Origin: Lachnospiraceae bacterium | Lineage (GTDB): Bacteria; Bacillota; Clostridia; Lachnospirales; Lachnospiraceae | Reading direction: 5' to 3' | Assembly: GCA_021772075.1 (NCBI GenBank) | Contig: JAETNQ010000017.1 | Span: forward strand, 1-64,000 | DNA: 64,000 bases | Translations under genes and position numbers: made by a program | The notes under the pieces: model-generated | What the model was told of the DNA's origin: nothing | Databases searched by the model: none | Seen by the model: the letters and a program-made list of their open reading frames with translations, nothing else | Shown here: positions 18,610-26,717 of the stretch, piece by piece | How positions within the stretch are numbered: the first letter of the stretch is position 1 | Layout of the letters: the number at the start of each line of letters is the position of its first letter

Positions 18610-18647
18610 GGTGGCAGAGATGCCGTCCCGATGCCATCTCTGCCACC
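18610..18647. terminator. 13-bp hairpin between the 73-residue gene and pyrE
   Basis: GGTGGCAGAGATG (18610-18622) pairs perfectly with CATCTCTGCCACC (18635-18647) over a 12-nt loop. It lies just after the stop of the 18655-18876 gene. There is no T run on either side, so it may be an mRNA-stabilising or pausing structure instead of a classical terminator. Confidence 0.5.
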
Positions 18648-18654
18648 TCATGCT

Positions 18655-18876
18655 TTATTTTGAAAGCTTCTTTATCAGCGCATCCAGCTTTTCTATCGCC
18701 CGCATATGGTCCCTTATAATGGTATCCCTGCTATGCCCTCTTGCCGCCTCACGCAGGGCAGTCTCCAGATGCTTTCTGTGCCAGTCCCTGTCATTTTGCG
18801 CTTTTGCCAGCTCTTTTGCCGCCTCAGACGACATTTTACCAAGAAAATGAATTGCAGAACCCAAATTAAATTTCAT
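18655..18876 (-). CDS. Small hypothetical protein
   Basis: A 73-residue basic, helical, soluble protein beginning MKFNLGSAIHFLG, rich in Ala, Lys, Arg and His (ELAKAQNDRDWHRKHLETAL). AAAGGAG lies five to six bases before ATG 18876. It is on the same strand as the small membrane protein and DUF697-like genes upstream, and is likely the last gene of that unit. No family recognised. Confidence 0.55.
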   Translation of the reverse strand: MKFNLGSAIHFLGKMSSEAAKELAKAQNDRDWHRKHLETALREAARGHSRDTIIRDHMRAIEKLDALIKKLSK

Positions 18877-18915
18877 AAACGCTCCTTTCTGCCGCAGGCA
18901 TGAAACCTTCGCGCC

Positions 18916-19122
18916 TCAATATACCAGCACGTCCATGCAGAACGACAATACGAGTACCGCCGCCAGTATGGCCAGAATGACATTCATCATCGTTTTTTTA
19001 TCCGCCGCCGCTATCGCTCCGTCTTTCTGGACACTGACATAGGAAATATCCCAGTATAAGAGCAGCAATATGACCGCTATGACGACCAAGCAGATGAAAA
19101 ATATCGTCCCTGCTATCTTCAT
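18916..19122 (-). CDS. Small two-helix membrane protein
   Basis: From ATG 19122 (GGGAGG four bases upstream) a 68-residue protein starts MKIAGTIFF. It has two hydrophobic helices (about 3-25 and 47-66) separated by a polar loop (VSVQKDGAIAAADKK). The frame is open back to ATG 19179, so an 87-residue form is possible. In another frame, just upstream at 19219, there is a near-copy of the first codons of the DUF697-like gene, suggesting a past duplication or frameshift. Function unknown. Confidence 0.5.
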   Translation of the reverse strand: MKIAGTIFFICLVVIAVILLLLYWDISYVSVQKDGAIAAADKKTMMNVILAILAAVLVLSFCMDVLVY

Positions 19123-19250
19123 GCCGCCTCCCAGCATATCTTTTTTCCCCCAGAACCCTATGACGGCCTCCAAAGCCATACAGAATGGAGTAATCTGTCA
19201 CCCTTTTTTTCTCTTCCATAAAACAGAACCCCCATTCCTGCTGACAGTCC

Positions 19251-19826
19251 TTATACATACTTGCCCGTTATTTTCTCCAATCTGTCCAGCAAGTACTTAC
19301 GGGTGCTTTCCGGCAGTTCCTCCTTTAATTGTTTCATGATCTCCTTATACTCCGCTTCATCCTCTTTTGACATGGATTCATAGAGACGCTTGCTTTCTTC
19401 CGCTTCCTTCTCGCGCATCTCCTTCGCTTCCTTCCACAAGCTGTCTTTATCATTCTTTGTCATGTCTTTTGGATTTTTCTTGCCTTTTCTGACAAACAGA
19501 TAAGTCGCCCATCCAAGCACTTCCGTAGTCGCAAAAGTTACTGCCGCATTGGCTGCATTTCCTACTCCCGGAATCCATTTCACCAGCATGGTCGCCCCTC
19601 TTACGCCGATATAACTTCCTGCAAAGACACCCAAAAAAGCCAACGCCGCGCCGGAATCCCAGTCCGCGCCGTTCAGCTTCGCCACTGCCACGATCATAGC
19701 GACTGTCAAAGCCGTCAGTACGGCTTCATCACCGACTACCGTCTGCGCCAGCAACGCGGCGCTGACCATGTGCGCTACAGCAAATCCATGAATCATCATT
19801 CCTGTCATTCTTTTTTTCTCTTCCAT
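19251..19826 (-). CDS. Membrane protein with DUF697-like region
   Basis: A 191-residue protein from ATG 19826 (GAGAGGA seven bases upstream); the frame extends to 19904 without a better start. Three to four hydrophobic segments occupy about 8-115, with IPGVGNAANAA..FATTEVLGWA resembling the Gly-rich segment of DUF697 proteins. The C-terminal 70 residues are highly charged and probably coiled coil (KEAKEMREKEAEESKRL). It begins a small operon of membrane and hypothetical genes under the strong promoter at 20220-20248. Function unknown. Confidence 0.6.
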   Translation of the reverse strand: MEEKKRMTGMMIHGFAVAHMVSAALLAQTVVGDEAVLTALTVAMIVAVAKLNGADWDSGAALAFLGVFAGSYIGVRGATMLVKWIPGVGNAANAAVTFATTEVLGWATYLFVRKGKKNPKDMTKNDKDSLWKEAKEMREKEAEESKRLYESMSKEDEAEYKEIMKQLKEELPESTRKYLLDRLEKITGKYV

Positions 19827-19946
19827 GGCTGTTCCTCTCTTTCTGTCCGACTTGCCTGATCTGTTTCGAACATGCTTTTCATCCTCTTGTCCTTTGAAAT
19901 ACAATGATCATCTCCGTTCCGTCACTCCGGCGGTCTATCCTTTTTT

Positions 19947-20042
19947 GCGCCCCTGTGCAATCGAGCAGGGAAGATTTTCCCCTACTCGCCGCGCGGCCCG
20001 TGCGCCGCTTTAGCGGCAAGTTTCCACTGCACGAGCCTGCGC
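19947..20042. other. GC-rich structured segment, possible leader RNA or repeat
   Basis: A 96-nt segment framed by GCGC on both sides, much richer in GC than its flanks. On the minus strand it holds GCCGC-TAAA-GCGGC inside a GTGC..GCAC stem, then a CGAG(T)AGGG..CCCT(G)CTCG hairpin. It lies inside the ~385-nt leader between the promoter at 20220-20248 and the gene at 19826. It is not followed by a T run on either strand. Could be a structured leader, a small RNA or an interspersed palindromic element. The rest of 19827-20300 shows nothing else I recognise. Confidence 0.45.
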
Positions 20043-20219
20043 ATAAAAAAACAGGCACAGCAGATAATCTGTACCCGTCCGCCATGAAAAATCCCCTTGT
20101 TACATGAATCCTTTTGCAAGGATATCTTTTATCCTTCCGTACCTTGTCCTCCTTTTCCCCTATACCCCCTTTATTCTTATTCTGTGCTTTGTTCCGTTTC
20201 CATACTATCTGTTAGTAAT

Positions 20220-20248
20220 ATTATCCGTTCCTTGAATAATATTGTCAA
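20220..20248 (-). promoter_or_regulatory. Strong promoter facing the 19826 gene
   Basis: Minus-strand TTGACA (20243-20248), 17-nt spacer, GATAAT (20220-20225). The next gene in this direction starts 385 nt later at 19826, so the transcript has an unusually long leader that includes the structured segment 19947-20042, or the promoter serves a small RNA. Confidence 0.75.
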
Positions 20249-20300
20249 GAATATTTATATGTTTTGCACAAAATAATTTTTGCAAAAACTAATTTGGCAT

Positions 20301-20330
20301 AAAAACAGGCTATGGTTACATCCATAGCCT
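20301..20330 (-). terminator. Terminator of pyrF
   Basis: Minus-strand AGGCTATGG (20322-20330) pairs with CCATAGCCT (20307-20315) over a six-base loop, followed by GTTTTT. It begins seven bases after the pyrF stop. Confidence 0.9.
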
Positions 20331-20336
20331 TTCTTA

Positions 20337-21266
20337 TTACCCTCTTCGATTCAAAGCCGACATAATGTCGTCTCTCATATCTTCCACTGCCGCCCTGGCC
20401 GCCTCACCGAAATGCAGATCTCCGAACTTCGCGTATTTTTCCTGCTTATAAGCTGCGATAATTCCCCTGGAGGAATTGACGACGGCTCCCAGGCCGTCCT
20501 CGTTGAAGAAATCCACAAGATCTTCTCCCTTTCCGCCCTGCGCGCCGTAACCAGGCACGAGAATATACGCTTTCGGCATGATCCGGCGCAATACCTTCCC
20601 CATCTCCGGGTAAGTCGCGCCTACCACCGCACCCACATAACTGTAGGAATCCCCCATGCAGGATTCGCCCCATTCGGCCACCTTTTCCCCGACAATCTCA
20701 TAAAGAGGCCGTCCGTCTGCCAAACGGTCCTGGAACTCGCCGCTGCTGGGATTGGATGTCTTTACCAAAATAAAAATCCCCTTTTTCTCCTGTCTGCATA
20801 TGTCGATAAACGGTTTTATGCCGTCTGTTCCAAAATAAGGGTTTACCGTCGCAAAATCCTCATCGAAACCCGCATAAGATTTCCCTCCGACCTGAACCTT
20901 TCCCAGATGCCCGACTGCATAGGCTTTGGAAGTGGAACCGATATCCCCCCTCTTAATATCTCCGATCACCACCAGATCTTTTTCTTTACAATAATCCAAG
21001 GTTTTCTTAAAAACCTTCAACCCTTCCAGACCGAACTGCTCATACATCGCGATCTGCGGCTTTACTGCGGGAACCAGATCCCAGATATTGTCGATGATTT
21101 CCTTATTAAACTGCCAGATCGCTTCTGCCGCCCCTTCCAGCGTCTCGCCAAACTCCTGGTACGCTTTCTCCGTAATATAACCGGGGATATAATCCAGCAT
21201 AGGATCCAGTCCCACTACCACAGGAGCATTTGTTTTTCTTATCTTTTCCGTCAGTTTCTGAATCAT
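20337..21266 (-). CDS. pyrF: Orotidine 5'-phosphate decarboxylase (type 2)
   Basis: A 309-residue enzyme producing UMP from OMP. VVGLDPM near the N-terminus and the catalytic GDIKRGDIGST (Lys-Asp-Lys/Arg set) are clear, with LVPGYGAQGG near the C-terminus. The ~310-residue length is that of the longer type-2 PyrF, not the ~240-residue type 1. It follows the Nudix-like gene by about 20 nt on the same strand and ends in its own terminator. Confidence 0.95.
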   Translation of the reverse strand: MIQKLTEKIRKTNAPVVVGLDPMLDYIPGYITEKAYQEFGETLEGAAEAIWQFNKEIIDNIWDLVPAVKPQIAMYEQFGLEGLKVFKKTLDYCKEKDLVVIGDIKRGDIGSTSKAYAVGHLGKVQVGGKSYAGFDEDFATVNPYFGTDGIKPFIDICRQEKKGIFILVKTSNPSSGEFQDRLADGRPLYEIVGEKVAEWGESCMGDSYSYVGAVVGATYPEMGKVLRRIMPKAYILVPGYGAQGGKGEDLVDFFNEDGLGAVVNSSRGIIAAYKQEKYAKFGDLHFGEAARAAVEDMRDDIMSALNRRG

Positions 21267-21287
21267 TCCTTCTCTCCTTTTATCCTT

Positions 21288-21686
21288 CTATAATTCCACG
21301 CCTTCCAGATCATTCATCACATACTTATTCTCAATATACTCCGGGAACTGATCCCTTGCCACCCATTCCCACTCTCCATATTCTTCCCCAAGCACAATGC
21401 TGCTGTCGTCTTCGATGGAGCAGATATAGGCGATCCCTACGCATTGGGAATCTCCTATCATATTGGACCATGTATAGACAATGCGTTCTATCTTCCCTTC
21501 GACCGAAAGAATCTCCCCGATTGCCCTTAGCATGGCTTCGTCAGGCGCTTCCCCGTAATTTACTTCCGCGTCTACGAATTCCCATAAAAACGGATCCGGT
21601 ATCCTGTCGTCTACCCACCTTTTTAACAAGAGATATTTATCATCCTGTTTAATAATGCCTTTTACCTTTAAATAAATTTTGCCCAT
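21288..21686 (-). CDS. Nudix-fold protein with altered Nudix box
   Basis: A 132-residue protein with the Nudix fold pattern: VKGIIKQDDKYLLLKRW at the N-terminus, FVDAEVNYGEAPDEAMLRAIGEI at the helix-loop-helix and EWEWVARDQFPEY near the end. The Nudix box consensus G-x5-E-x7-R-E-U-x-E-E is changed: Ala replaces the first Gly, and the REUxEE part reads RAIGEI. Two of the three metal-binding glutamates are therefore missing. It may be inactive as a hydrolase or act as a binding protein. Located between nrdD and pyrF on the same strand. Confidence 0.75.
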   Translation of the reverse strand: MGKIYLKVKGIIKQDDKYLLLKRWVDDRIPDPFLWEFVDAEVNYGEAPDEAMLRAIGEILSVEGKIERIVYTWSNMIGDSQCVGIAYICSIEDDSSIVLGEEYGEWEWVARDQFPEYIENKYVMNDLEGVEL

Positions 21687-21721
21687 CCCTTTCCATACTC
21701 CTTTCCCCTAGTCTTTATTGA

Positions 21722-24142
21722 TCAAACGGAAGACCGTGCCATGGCATCCACGTATTTCCGTATGTTGGAGATATTGACATACTTCCTGAAATCCTCCCCG
21801 TTTACTACCACCAGCGCAGGCGCCTGCATGACTCCATATTGATATGCCAACTCTATGTTTTCTTCCGCATCTATCGCCACATACTGCTCTCCCTCCAGAT
21901 ATTCCTTTGCCAGTTTGCAGTTCGGACAGGTTTTTGTCGTAAAAAGATACTTTATATTTTCCGGCTTTGCATCCGCTTCGCAGTCCGCCCCGCGGTTTGC
22001 TTGGCGCTTCGCCCCTGGCAGCGTCACGATGCTTGCCGCCGGCCGTTTCAACCGGGAAGGCGCCACGTCATATTCCGTCCGGTTTGCATACTCCTGCAGC
22101 TTTCCATCGTTCCAATTCTGCACGGGACGATAATATCCGGTAATACGGCTATATACCTCCGTCGCCCTGCCGCAATGCGGGCATATCTTTTTCTCCCCTG
22201 ACAGATATCCATGATCCCGGCAGATCGAATAAGTCGGCGATATCGTATAATAAGGCAGTCTGTAATTCTCCGCAATCGTTCTGACCAGACCGGCCGCTGC
22301 TTTCCAGTCCGGCAGTTTTTCTCCTAAAAAGGCATGGAACACAGTACCCGACGTATATAAGGTCTGTAATTCATCCTGAATATCCAGCGCATCAAAAATA
22401 TCCGCCGTATAATCCACCGGCAGATGGGATGAATTCGTATAATAAGGCGTATCCCCCATGCTTCCTGCCGTTCGAATGCCGGGCCATCTTTTTTTATCAT
22501 GTTTCGCCAGACGGTAAGCCGTGCTTTCTGCCGGCGTCGCTTCCAGATTATACAAATCCCCGTACATCTCCTGATAATCGGAAAGCCGGTTCCTCATATG
22601 GTTCAATACTTTTTTTGCAAACTCCTGCGTCTTCCCGCTGCCCAGATCCGCCCTTAACCAGTTGGCGTTCAAACCCGCCTCGTTCATTCCTACCAGCCCG
22701 ATCGTCGAAAAATGATTATTAAAATTCCCCAGATAACGCTTCGTATAAGGATAAAGCCCTTCTTCCAAAAGCTTTGTTATGACTCCCCGCTTAATCTTCA
22801 GGGAACGGGCGGCAATATCCATCATCCGGTCCAGCCGCCTGTAAAAATCAGCTTCATTGGCAGACAGATAAGCCAGACGCGGCATGTTAATCGTCACAAC
22901 CCCCACGCTTCCCGTGCTTTCGCCGGAACCAAAGAACCCTCCCGTTTTCTTCCTGAGTTCCCTCAAATCCAGCCGAAGCCTGCAGCACATGCTTCGCACA
23001 TCCCCGGGTTCCATATCCGAGTTGATATAATTAGAAAAATAAGGCGTCCCGTATTTTGCCGTCATTTCAAACAACAATCGGTTATTTTCATTATCCGACC
23101 AGTCAAAATCCTTGGTAATAGAATACGTGGGAATGGGATATTGGAATCCCCTTCCGTTTGCGTCCCCGTCGATCATGGTTTCAATAAACGCCTTGTTCAC
23201 CATATCCATTTCTTTTTTGCAGTCCTTATATCGGAAATCCATCTCCCTTCCGCCCACGATTGCCGGCAGTTCCGCCAGATCTTCCGGTACGGTCCAGTCC
23301 AGGGTGATATTGGAAAAAGGAGCCTGCGTCCCCCATCGGCTGGGCGTATTCACGCCGTAAATAAAAGATTCTATGCATTTCTTTACTTCCGGATAAGCCA
23401 GATTGTCCGCTTTTACAAAAGGAGCGAGATAAGTATCAAACGAAGAAAATGCCTGTGCGCCCGCCCACTCATTCTGCATAATGCCCAAAAAATTTACCAT
23501 TTGGTTGCATAAAACGGAAAGATGGGCTGCCGGCGCGGATGTGATCTTGCCGGTAATGCCCCCCAGCCCTTCCTTTATTAACTGCTTCAGCGACCAGCCG
23601 GCGCAATAACCGGTCAGCATGGACAGGTCATGGATATGGATGTCCGCATTCCTATGCGCTTCCGCAATCTCATTATCATAGATTTCCGAAAGCCAGTAAT
23701 TCGCTGTCACCGCCCCGGAATTGCTGAGGATCAGCCCTCCTACCGAATACGTCACCGTGGAATTTTCCTTAACCCGCCAGTCCTCTACTTTTACATAACT
23801 GTTTACTACGTCTTTATAATCGAGGATCGTGGATTTCATGTTGCGCATCTTTTCCCGCTGTTTGCGGTAGAGGATAAACGCCTTTGCCGTTTCCGCATAC
23901 CCCGCCTGTTCCAGCACCTTCTCCACGCTGTCCTGAATATCTTCCACATGGATCCTTCCATCGTCCATTTTGCTTTGGAATTCCGCTGTCACGCGCAGCG
24001 CTAATAAATCCACGATATCATTATTATACTGTATATCCGTCGCCTGAAAGGCTTTTATAATGGCATCTTTGATTTTACCCAGCATAAAATCCGCCACTTC
24101 GCCATTCCTTTTCATTACCTGAAACATGCCAACCTCCATCAT
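21722..24142 (-). CDS. nrdD: Anaerobic ribonucleoside-triphosphate reductase with C-terminal glutaredoxin domain
   Basis: An 806-residue class III ribonucleotide reductase making dNTPs in strict anaerobiosis. An ATP-cone (about 10-100) is followed by the ten-stranded barrel. The zinc-binding part has CPHCG at about 650, and the glycyl-radical motif RITGYY places the radical at Gly669. After residue ~725 there is an added glutaredoxin/thioredoxin-like domain (YLFTTKTCPNCKLAK, CxxC at about 740, and cis-Pro APALVV). Many NrdDs end shortly after the radical site. This fused domain could supply electrons in place of formate. nrdG is not in the window. Transcribed from a strong promoter with NrdR-like boxes. 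Confidence 0.93.
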   Translation of the reverse strand: MMEVGMFQVMKRNGEVADFMLGKIKDAIIKAFQATDIQYNNDIVDLLALRVTAEFQSKMDDGRIHVEDIQDSVEKVLEQAGYAETAKAFILYRKQREKMRNMKSTILDYKDVVNSYVKVEDWRVKENSTVTYSVGGLILSNSGAVTANYWLSEIYDNEIAEAHRNADIHIHDLSMLTGYCAGWSLKQLIKEGLGGITGKITSAPAAHLSVLCNQMVNFLGIMQNEWAGAQAFSSFDTYLAPFVKADNLAYPEVKKCIESFIYGVNTPSRWGTQAPFSNITLDWTVPEDLAELPAIVGGREMDFRYKDCKKEMDMVNKAFIETMIDGDANGRGFQYPIPTYSITKDFDWSDNENNRLLFEMTAKYGTPYFSNYINSDMEPGDVRSMCCRLRLDLRELRKKTGGFFGSGESTGSVGVVTINMPRLAYLSANEADFYRRLDRMMDIAARSLKIKRGVITKLLEEGLYPYTKRYLGNFNNHFSTIGLVGMNEAGLNANWLRADLGSGKTQEFAKKVLNHMRNRLSDYQEMYGDLYNLEATPAESTAYRLAKHDKKRWPGIRTAGSMGDTPYYTNSSHLPVDYTADIFDALDIQDELQTLYTSGTVFHAFLGEKLPDWKAAAGLVRTIAENYRLPYYTISPTYSICRDHGYLSGEKKICPHCGRATEVYSRITGYYRPVQNWNDGKLQEYANRTEYDVAPSRLKRPAASIVTLPGAKRQANRGADCEADAKPENIKYLFTTKTCPNCKLAKEYLEGEQYVAIDAEENIELAYQYGVMQAPALVVVNGEDFRKYVNISNIRKYVDAMARSSV

Positions 24143-24178
24143 ACTATTCCGGAATTTCCACCCGTACTGCCTATGGGC

Positions 24179-24207
24179 ATTGTATCATCCCCAAAATAAA
24201 AAGTCAA
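24179..24207 (-). promoter_or_regulatory. Promoter of nrdD
   Basis: Minus-strand TTGACT (24202-24207), 17-nt spacer and TACAAT (24179-24184), about 37 nt before the nrdD start. Confidence 0.8.
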
Positions 24208-24213
24208 TCGTAT

Positions 24214-24260
24214 ACACAAGATATCAGCCGGCGTTTTTATGCAGCCACAACATCTTGTGC
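24214..24260 (-). promoter_or_regulatory. Tandem NrdR-like boxes
   Basis: Two degenerate matches to the NrdR box (consensus acaCwAtATaTwGtgt) start at 24214 (ACACAAGATATC, one strong half) and at 24245 (CCACAACATCTTGTGC, both halves). They are 31 bp apart, i.e. three helical turns, as known for NrdR operators. They lie directly upstream of the nrdD -35. By inference NrdR-dATP represses nrdD here. nrdR itself is not in the window. Confidence 0.55.
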
Positions 24261-24268
24261 CATCTTTA

Positions 24269-25318
24269 TTATCTTGTTTTCAAAAACGTATACTCCCTCT
24301 GCGCCGCCGCATCATCCGGGTATGTAGATAAATAGCTGTTCATCAGGCTGGCCGCCGTCTGGTATTGTCCAAGCCTTTCATAAGTGACGATTTCATTAAA
24401 CTTAAGGGTCTGCATAATCGTACAGTTTTCCACATTCATCCCTGCCTGGAACGCCGTCAGCGCCTCGTCATACGCCCCCAGCTCCATCTTGCAGAGTCCC
24501 AGGCGGTTATACACGCTGGCATTCGTCTGGTCGCTGTCTATAAAACTGCTGTAAACACTGATCGCATAATTGAGGTCGCCAAGCTCTTCATAAGTCTGCC
24601 CTAACAGGAGAACCGCTTCATACCCCTCGGATTTCCTGGCTTTTTCCAGATAATTCCTGGCGTTATCATAATCTTCCAGATAATAATAAATCCTGCCCCT
24701 CTGATAATCCGTCATCGTCTTCGTATCGCTGGCAAGAGCCGTCTGGAAATATTCCTGTCCCGCTTCTTTATATCCATTACGCTCCAATACCAGATAAATA
24801 TCGATCAGCTGGTCATAATCCTCCGGTGCCAGGGAGATCGCCTTGTCAAAATCCGCTTTCGCCTTATCATAATCGTCGGCAATCCTCACGCTTCCTCTCA
24901 AATGATAAGCCATCCTGTCCTTCGGGTTCATAGCGATAATTGCATTATATACGCCAATGCTTTTGTTCACATCCCCCGTTTTGTAATACGCAACAGCCAG
25001 ATAATAATTGATATCATAATCGATATCGTCCACCCTTCCGCTGCCGGAGTCAAGCGCTTTCTCAAATGCCTCTGCCGCCTTATCATACTGGGTCAGCCCC
25101 ATATAAGCCAGCCCCTGGCCCCTGTACAAAAGCCGCAGGTCCTCTCCGTCCGCCATCGCTTTATCAAAACATTGCAGCGCCCCCGCATAATCCAGCGATT
25201 CCACCGCCGCCATCCCTTCGTCTATGGAAGGCGTCCTGCTTCCCCCGCATCCGCCCAGCATAACTGCAGCCATAAGCGCCGCTAAAACAACTGCATTTTT
25301 CCCTCTTCGTCCTCTCAT
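24269..25318 (-). CDS. TPR-repeat lipoprotein
   Basis: A 349-residue secreted protein. The signal peptide is MRGRRGKNAVVLAALMA followed by lipobox LGGC, so Cys ~25 would be lipidated and the protein anchored outside the membrane. The rest is about eight tetratricopeptide repeats, with recurring LYRGQGLAYMGL, YHLRGSVRIA and YNRLGLCKMELG type helices and Ala/Tyr at TPR positions. Such proteins usually act as scaffolds; no partner is evident. It lies upstream of the nrdD promoter on the same strand, in its own unit. Confidence 0.85.
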   Translation of the reverse strand: MRGRRGKNAVVLAALMAAVMLGGCGGSRTPSIDEGMAAVESLDYAGALQCFDKAMADGEDLRLLYRGQGLAYMGLTQYDKAAEAFEKALDSGSGRVDDIDYDINYYLAVAYYKTGDVNKSIGVYNAIIAMNPKDRMAYHLRGSVRIADDYDKAKADFDKAISLAPEDYDQLIDIYLVLERNGYKEAGQEYFQTALASDTKTMTDYQRGRIYYYLEDYDNARNYLEKARKSEGYEAVLLLGQTYEELGDLNYAISVYSSFIDSDQTNASVYNRLGLCKMELGAYDEALTAFQAGMNVENCTIMQTLKFNEIVTYERLGQYQTAASLMNSYLSTYPDDAAAQREYTFLKTR

Positions 25319-25477
25319 CCTCTATCCTCTTCCGCTCTTCTTATCCCCTGCTGTCCCTTGTCTGTCTTTCTCGAAATGAATATCCTTATTCTTTAATATA
25401 TTACTATATTTTGCGCAGCCAGACAAGCCTAAACCATGAAATCAGCCGCGCATGCATCTGCCCGGCAGCCCCCAATA

Positions 25478-25508
25478 CAAAAGCCCTCTTAATTCAAAAA
25501 GAGGGTCT
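25478..25508 (-). terminator. Terminator of rubrerythrin
   Basis: On the minus strand CCCTCTT (25499-25505) pairs with AAGAGGG (25484-25490), followed by CTTTTGT. The remaining part of the 25319-25551 gap shows no gene. Confidence 0.8.
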
Positions 25509-25551
25509 TTGTACATGAACGCCTATAAAAATTTGCCTTTGCTATTCTTTC

Positions 25552-26160
25552 TTATCCTGCAAACCTGCATTCATAGGGCGACAGTTCAAACCGGATAAAA
25601 TACCCCTTGTCATGATCGCATACCGGGCATTTCCCCGGGACTTTCTCCCCTTCGAAAACAAAACCGCAGTTCAGGCACAGCCATGCCGTTTTCACATCGG
25701 ATACGAACAGCTTATTCTGTTCCAGCAGTTCCGCCAGCCGCCCGAAACGGTCTCCGTGGATTTTTTCTATTTCCGCTATTTGGTAGAAAGAAGAAGCCAC
25801 ATCCAAATAACCTTCCGCTTTCGCCTTATCCCCAAAAGCCTTATACACCGGGTCATGCTCTTCATACTCGTTATGCTGGGCCATGCGCAGCAGTTTCGTC
25901 ACGTCATCCGCCAGATCCACCGGGTAGCCGCCGTCCACCCGTATTGTTTCCCCGGCCAGTTTCTTTAAATGATTGTAAAACACCTCGGCATGTTCCTTTT
26001 CCTGGTCAGCCGTATAACGGAACACCGCGCTGACTACGTAGAGATTTTCTTTTTTTGCCTGTCCCGCCGCAAAAGTATACCGGTTCCTTGCCTGGCTTTC
26101 CCCTGCGAACGCCCGCATCAAATTGTCTTTTGTTTCGCTGTTCTTAAAATCCATTCCCAT
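25552..26160 (-). CDS. rbr: Rubrerythrin
   Basis: A 202-residue peroxide-reducing diiron protein of anaerobes. The N-terminal ferritin-like four-helix bundle (about 1-150) carries Glu/His ligands in FAGESQARNRY, EKEHAEVFYNHL and EIEKIHGDRF. The C-terminal rubredoxin domain has CLNCG and CPVC (about 162-180). It reduces hydrogen peroxide with electrons from NADH or ferredoxin via rubredoxin. Single gene with a terminator downstream and AGGAGG before the start; a PerR box was not recognised. Confidence 0.95.
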   Translation of the reverse strand: MGMDFKNSETKDNLMRAFAGESQARNRYTFAAGQAKKENLYVVSAVFRYTADQEKEHAEVFYNHLKKLAGETIRVDGGYPVDLADDVTKLLRMAQHNEYEEHDPVYKAFGDKAKAEGYLDVASSFYQIAEIEKIHGDRFGRLAELLEQNKLFVSDVKTAWLCLNCGFVFEGEKVPGKCPVCDHDKGYFIRFELSPYECRFAG

Positions 26161-26230
26161 CCTGAACCTCCTGTATCATCCATAAACTTTTTAACGTTTC
26201 TGTTATACAGTCTGCCCATTTTTTCCCTTT

Positions 26231-26662
26231 TTAATCCTCCGGACCATCCTCGTTCTTCCAGCCGATCTTCAATACGTTATCCAGCTCAGGGAACTGTTTC
26301 CTGAGGGCAATCGGGCTTCCCTCTTCGCTCAGGAAACAATGCCTGGATTCTCCCAGCGCCACGACGGCTTCCGTATAGATATCCTTCATCACATACTTTA
26401 ATGTCAATTTGATGCCATTATATCCCTCTACCTCTATCTCTATCCGAATGCGGTCGTTAAAAGTGGTGCTTTTTTTATATTCGCATTCCACGCCGATCAC
26501 CGGAGAAATGATCCCGCAGTCTTCCATTTTGTCATAACCCCATCCGATCTGTTCCATAAAGTCCGCCCTTGCCTCTTCCATCCAGCGTATATAGTTGGAA
26601 TGGTGGGTGATTCCCATTTTGTCCGTTTCATAATATTGCACTTTGTGAATGTATGGTTTCAT
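26231..26662 (-). CDS. Acyl-CoA thioesterase (YbgC/4-hydroxybenzoyl-CoA thioesterase type)
   Basis: A 143-residue single hot-dog protein. The active-site segment YYETDKMGITHHSNYIRWMEEAR has the conserved Asp and following His/Tyr of YbgC-like thioesterases. It hydrolyses short- or branched-chain acyl-CoA in the cytoplasm; the exact substrate is not readable. It sits between rubrerythrin and alpha-galactosidase on the same strand with short gaps. Confidence 0.88.
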   Translation of the reverse strand: MKPYIHKVQYYETDKMGITHHSNYIRWMEEARADFMEQIGWGYDKMEDCGIISPVIGVECEYKKSTTFNDRIRIEIEVEGYNGIKLTLKYVMKDIYTEAVVALGESRHCFLSEEGSPIALRKQFPELDNVLKIGWKNEDGPED

Positions 26663-26717
26663 AAAAAATCTCCTTTCCTTTTACCTGCTCCCTTTGCCCC
26701 AAGCGCCGCCGCTTTTT

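Noticed and set aside
19879-20085. 68-residue minus-strand frame across the structured GC-rich segment
   Set aside because: Arg/Cys/Ser-rich translation of the stem-loops, no suitable ribosome binding site.
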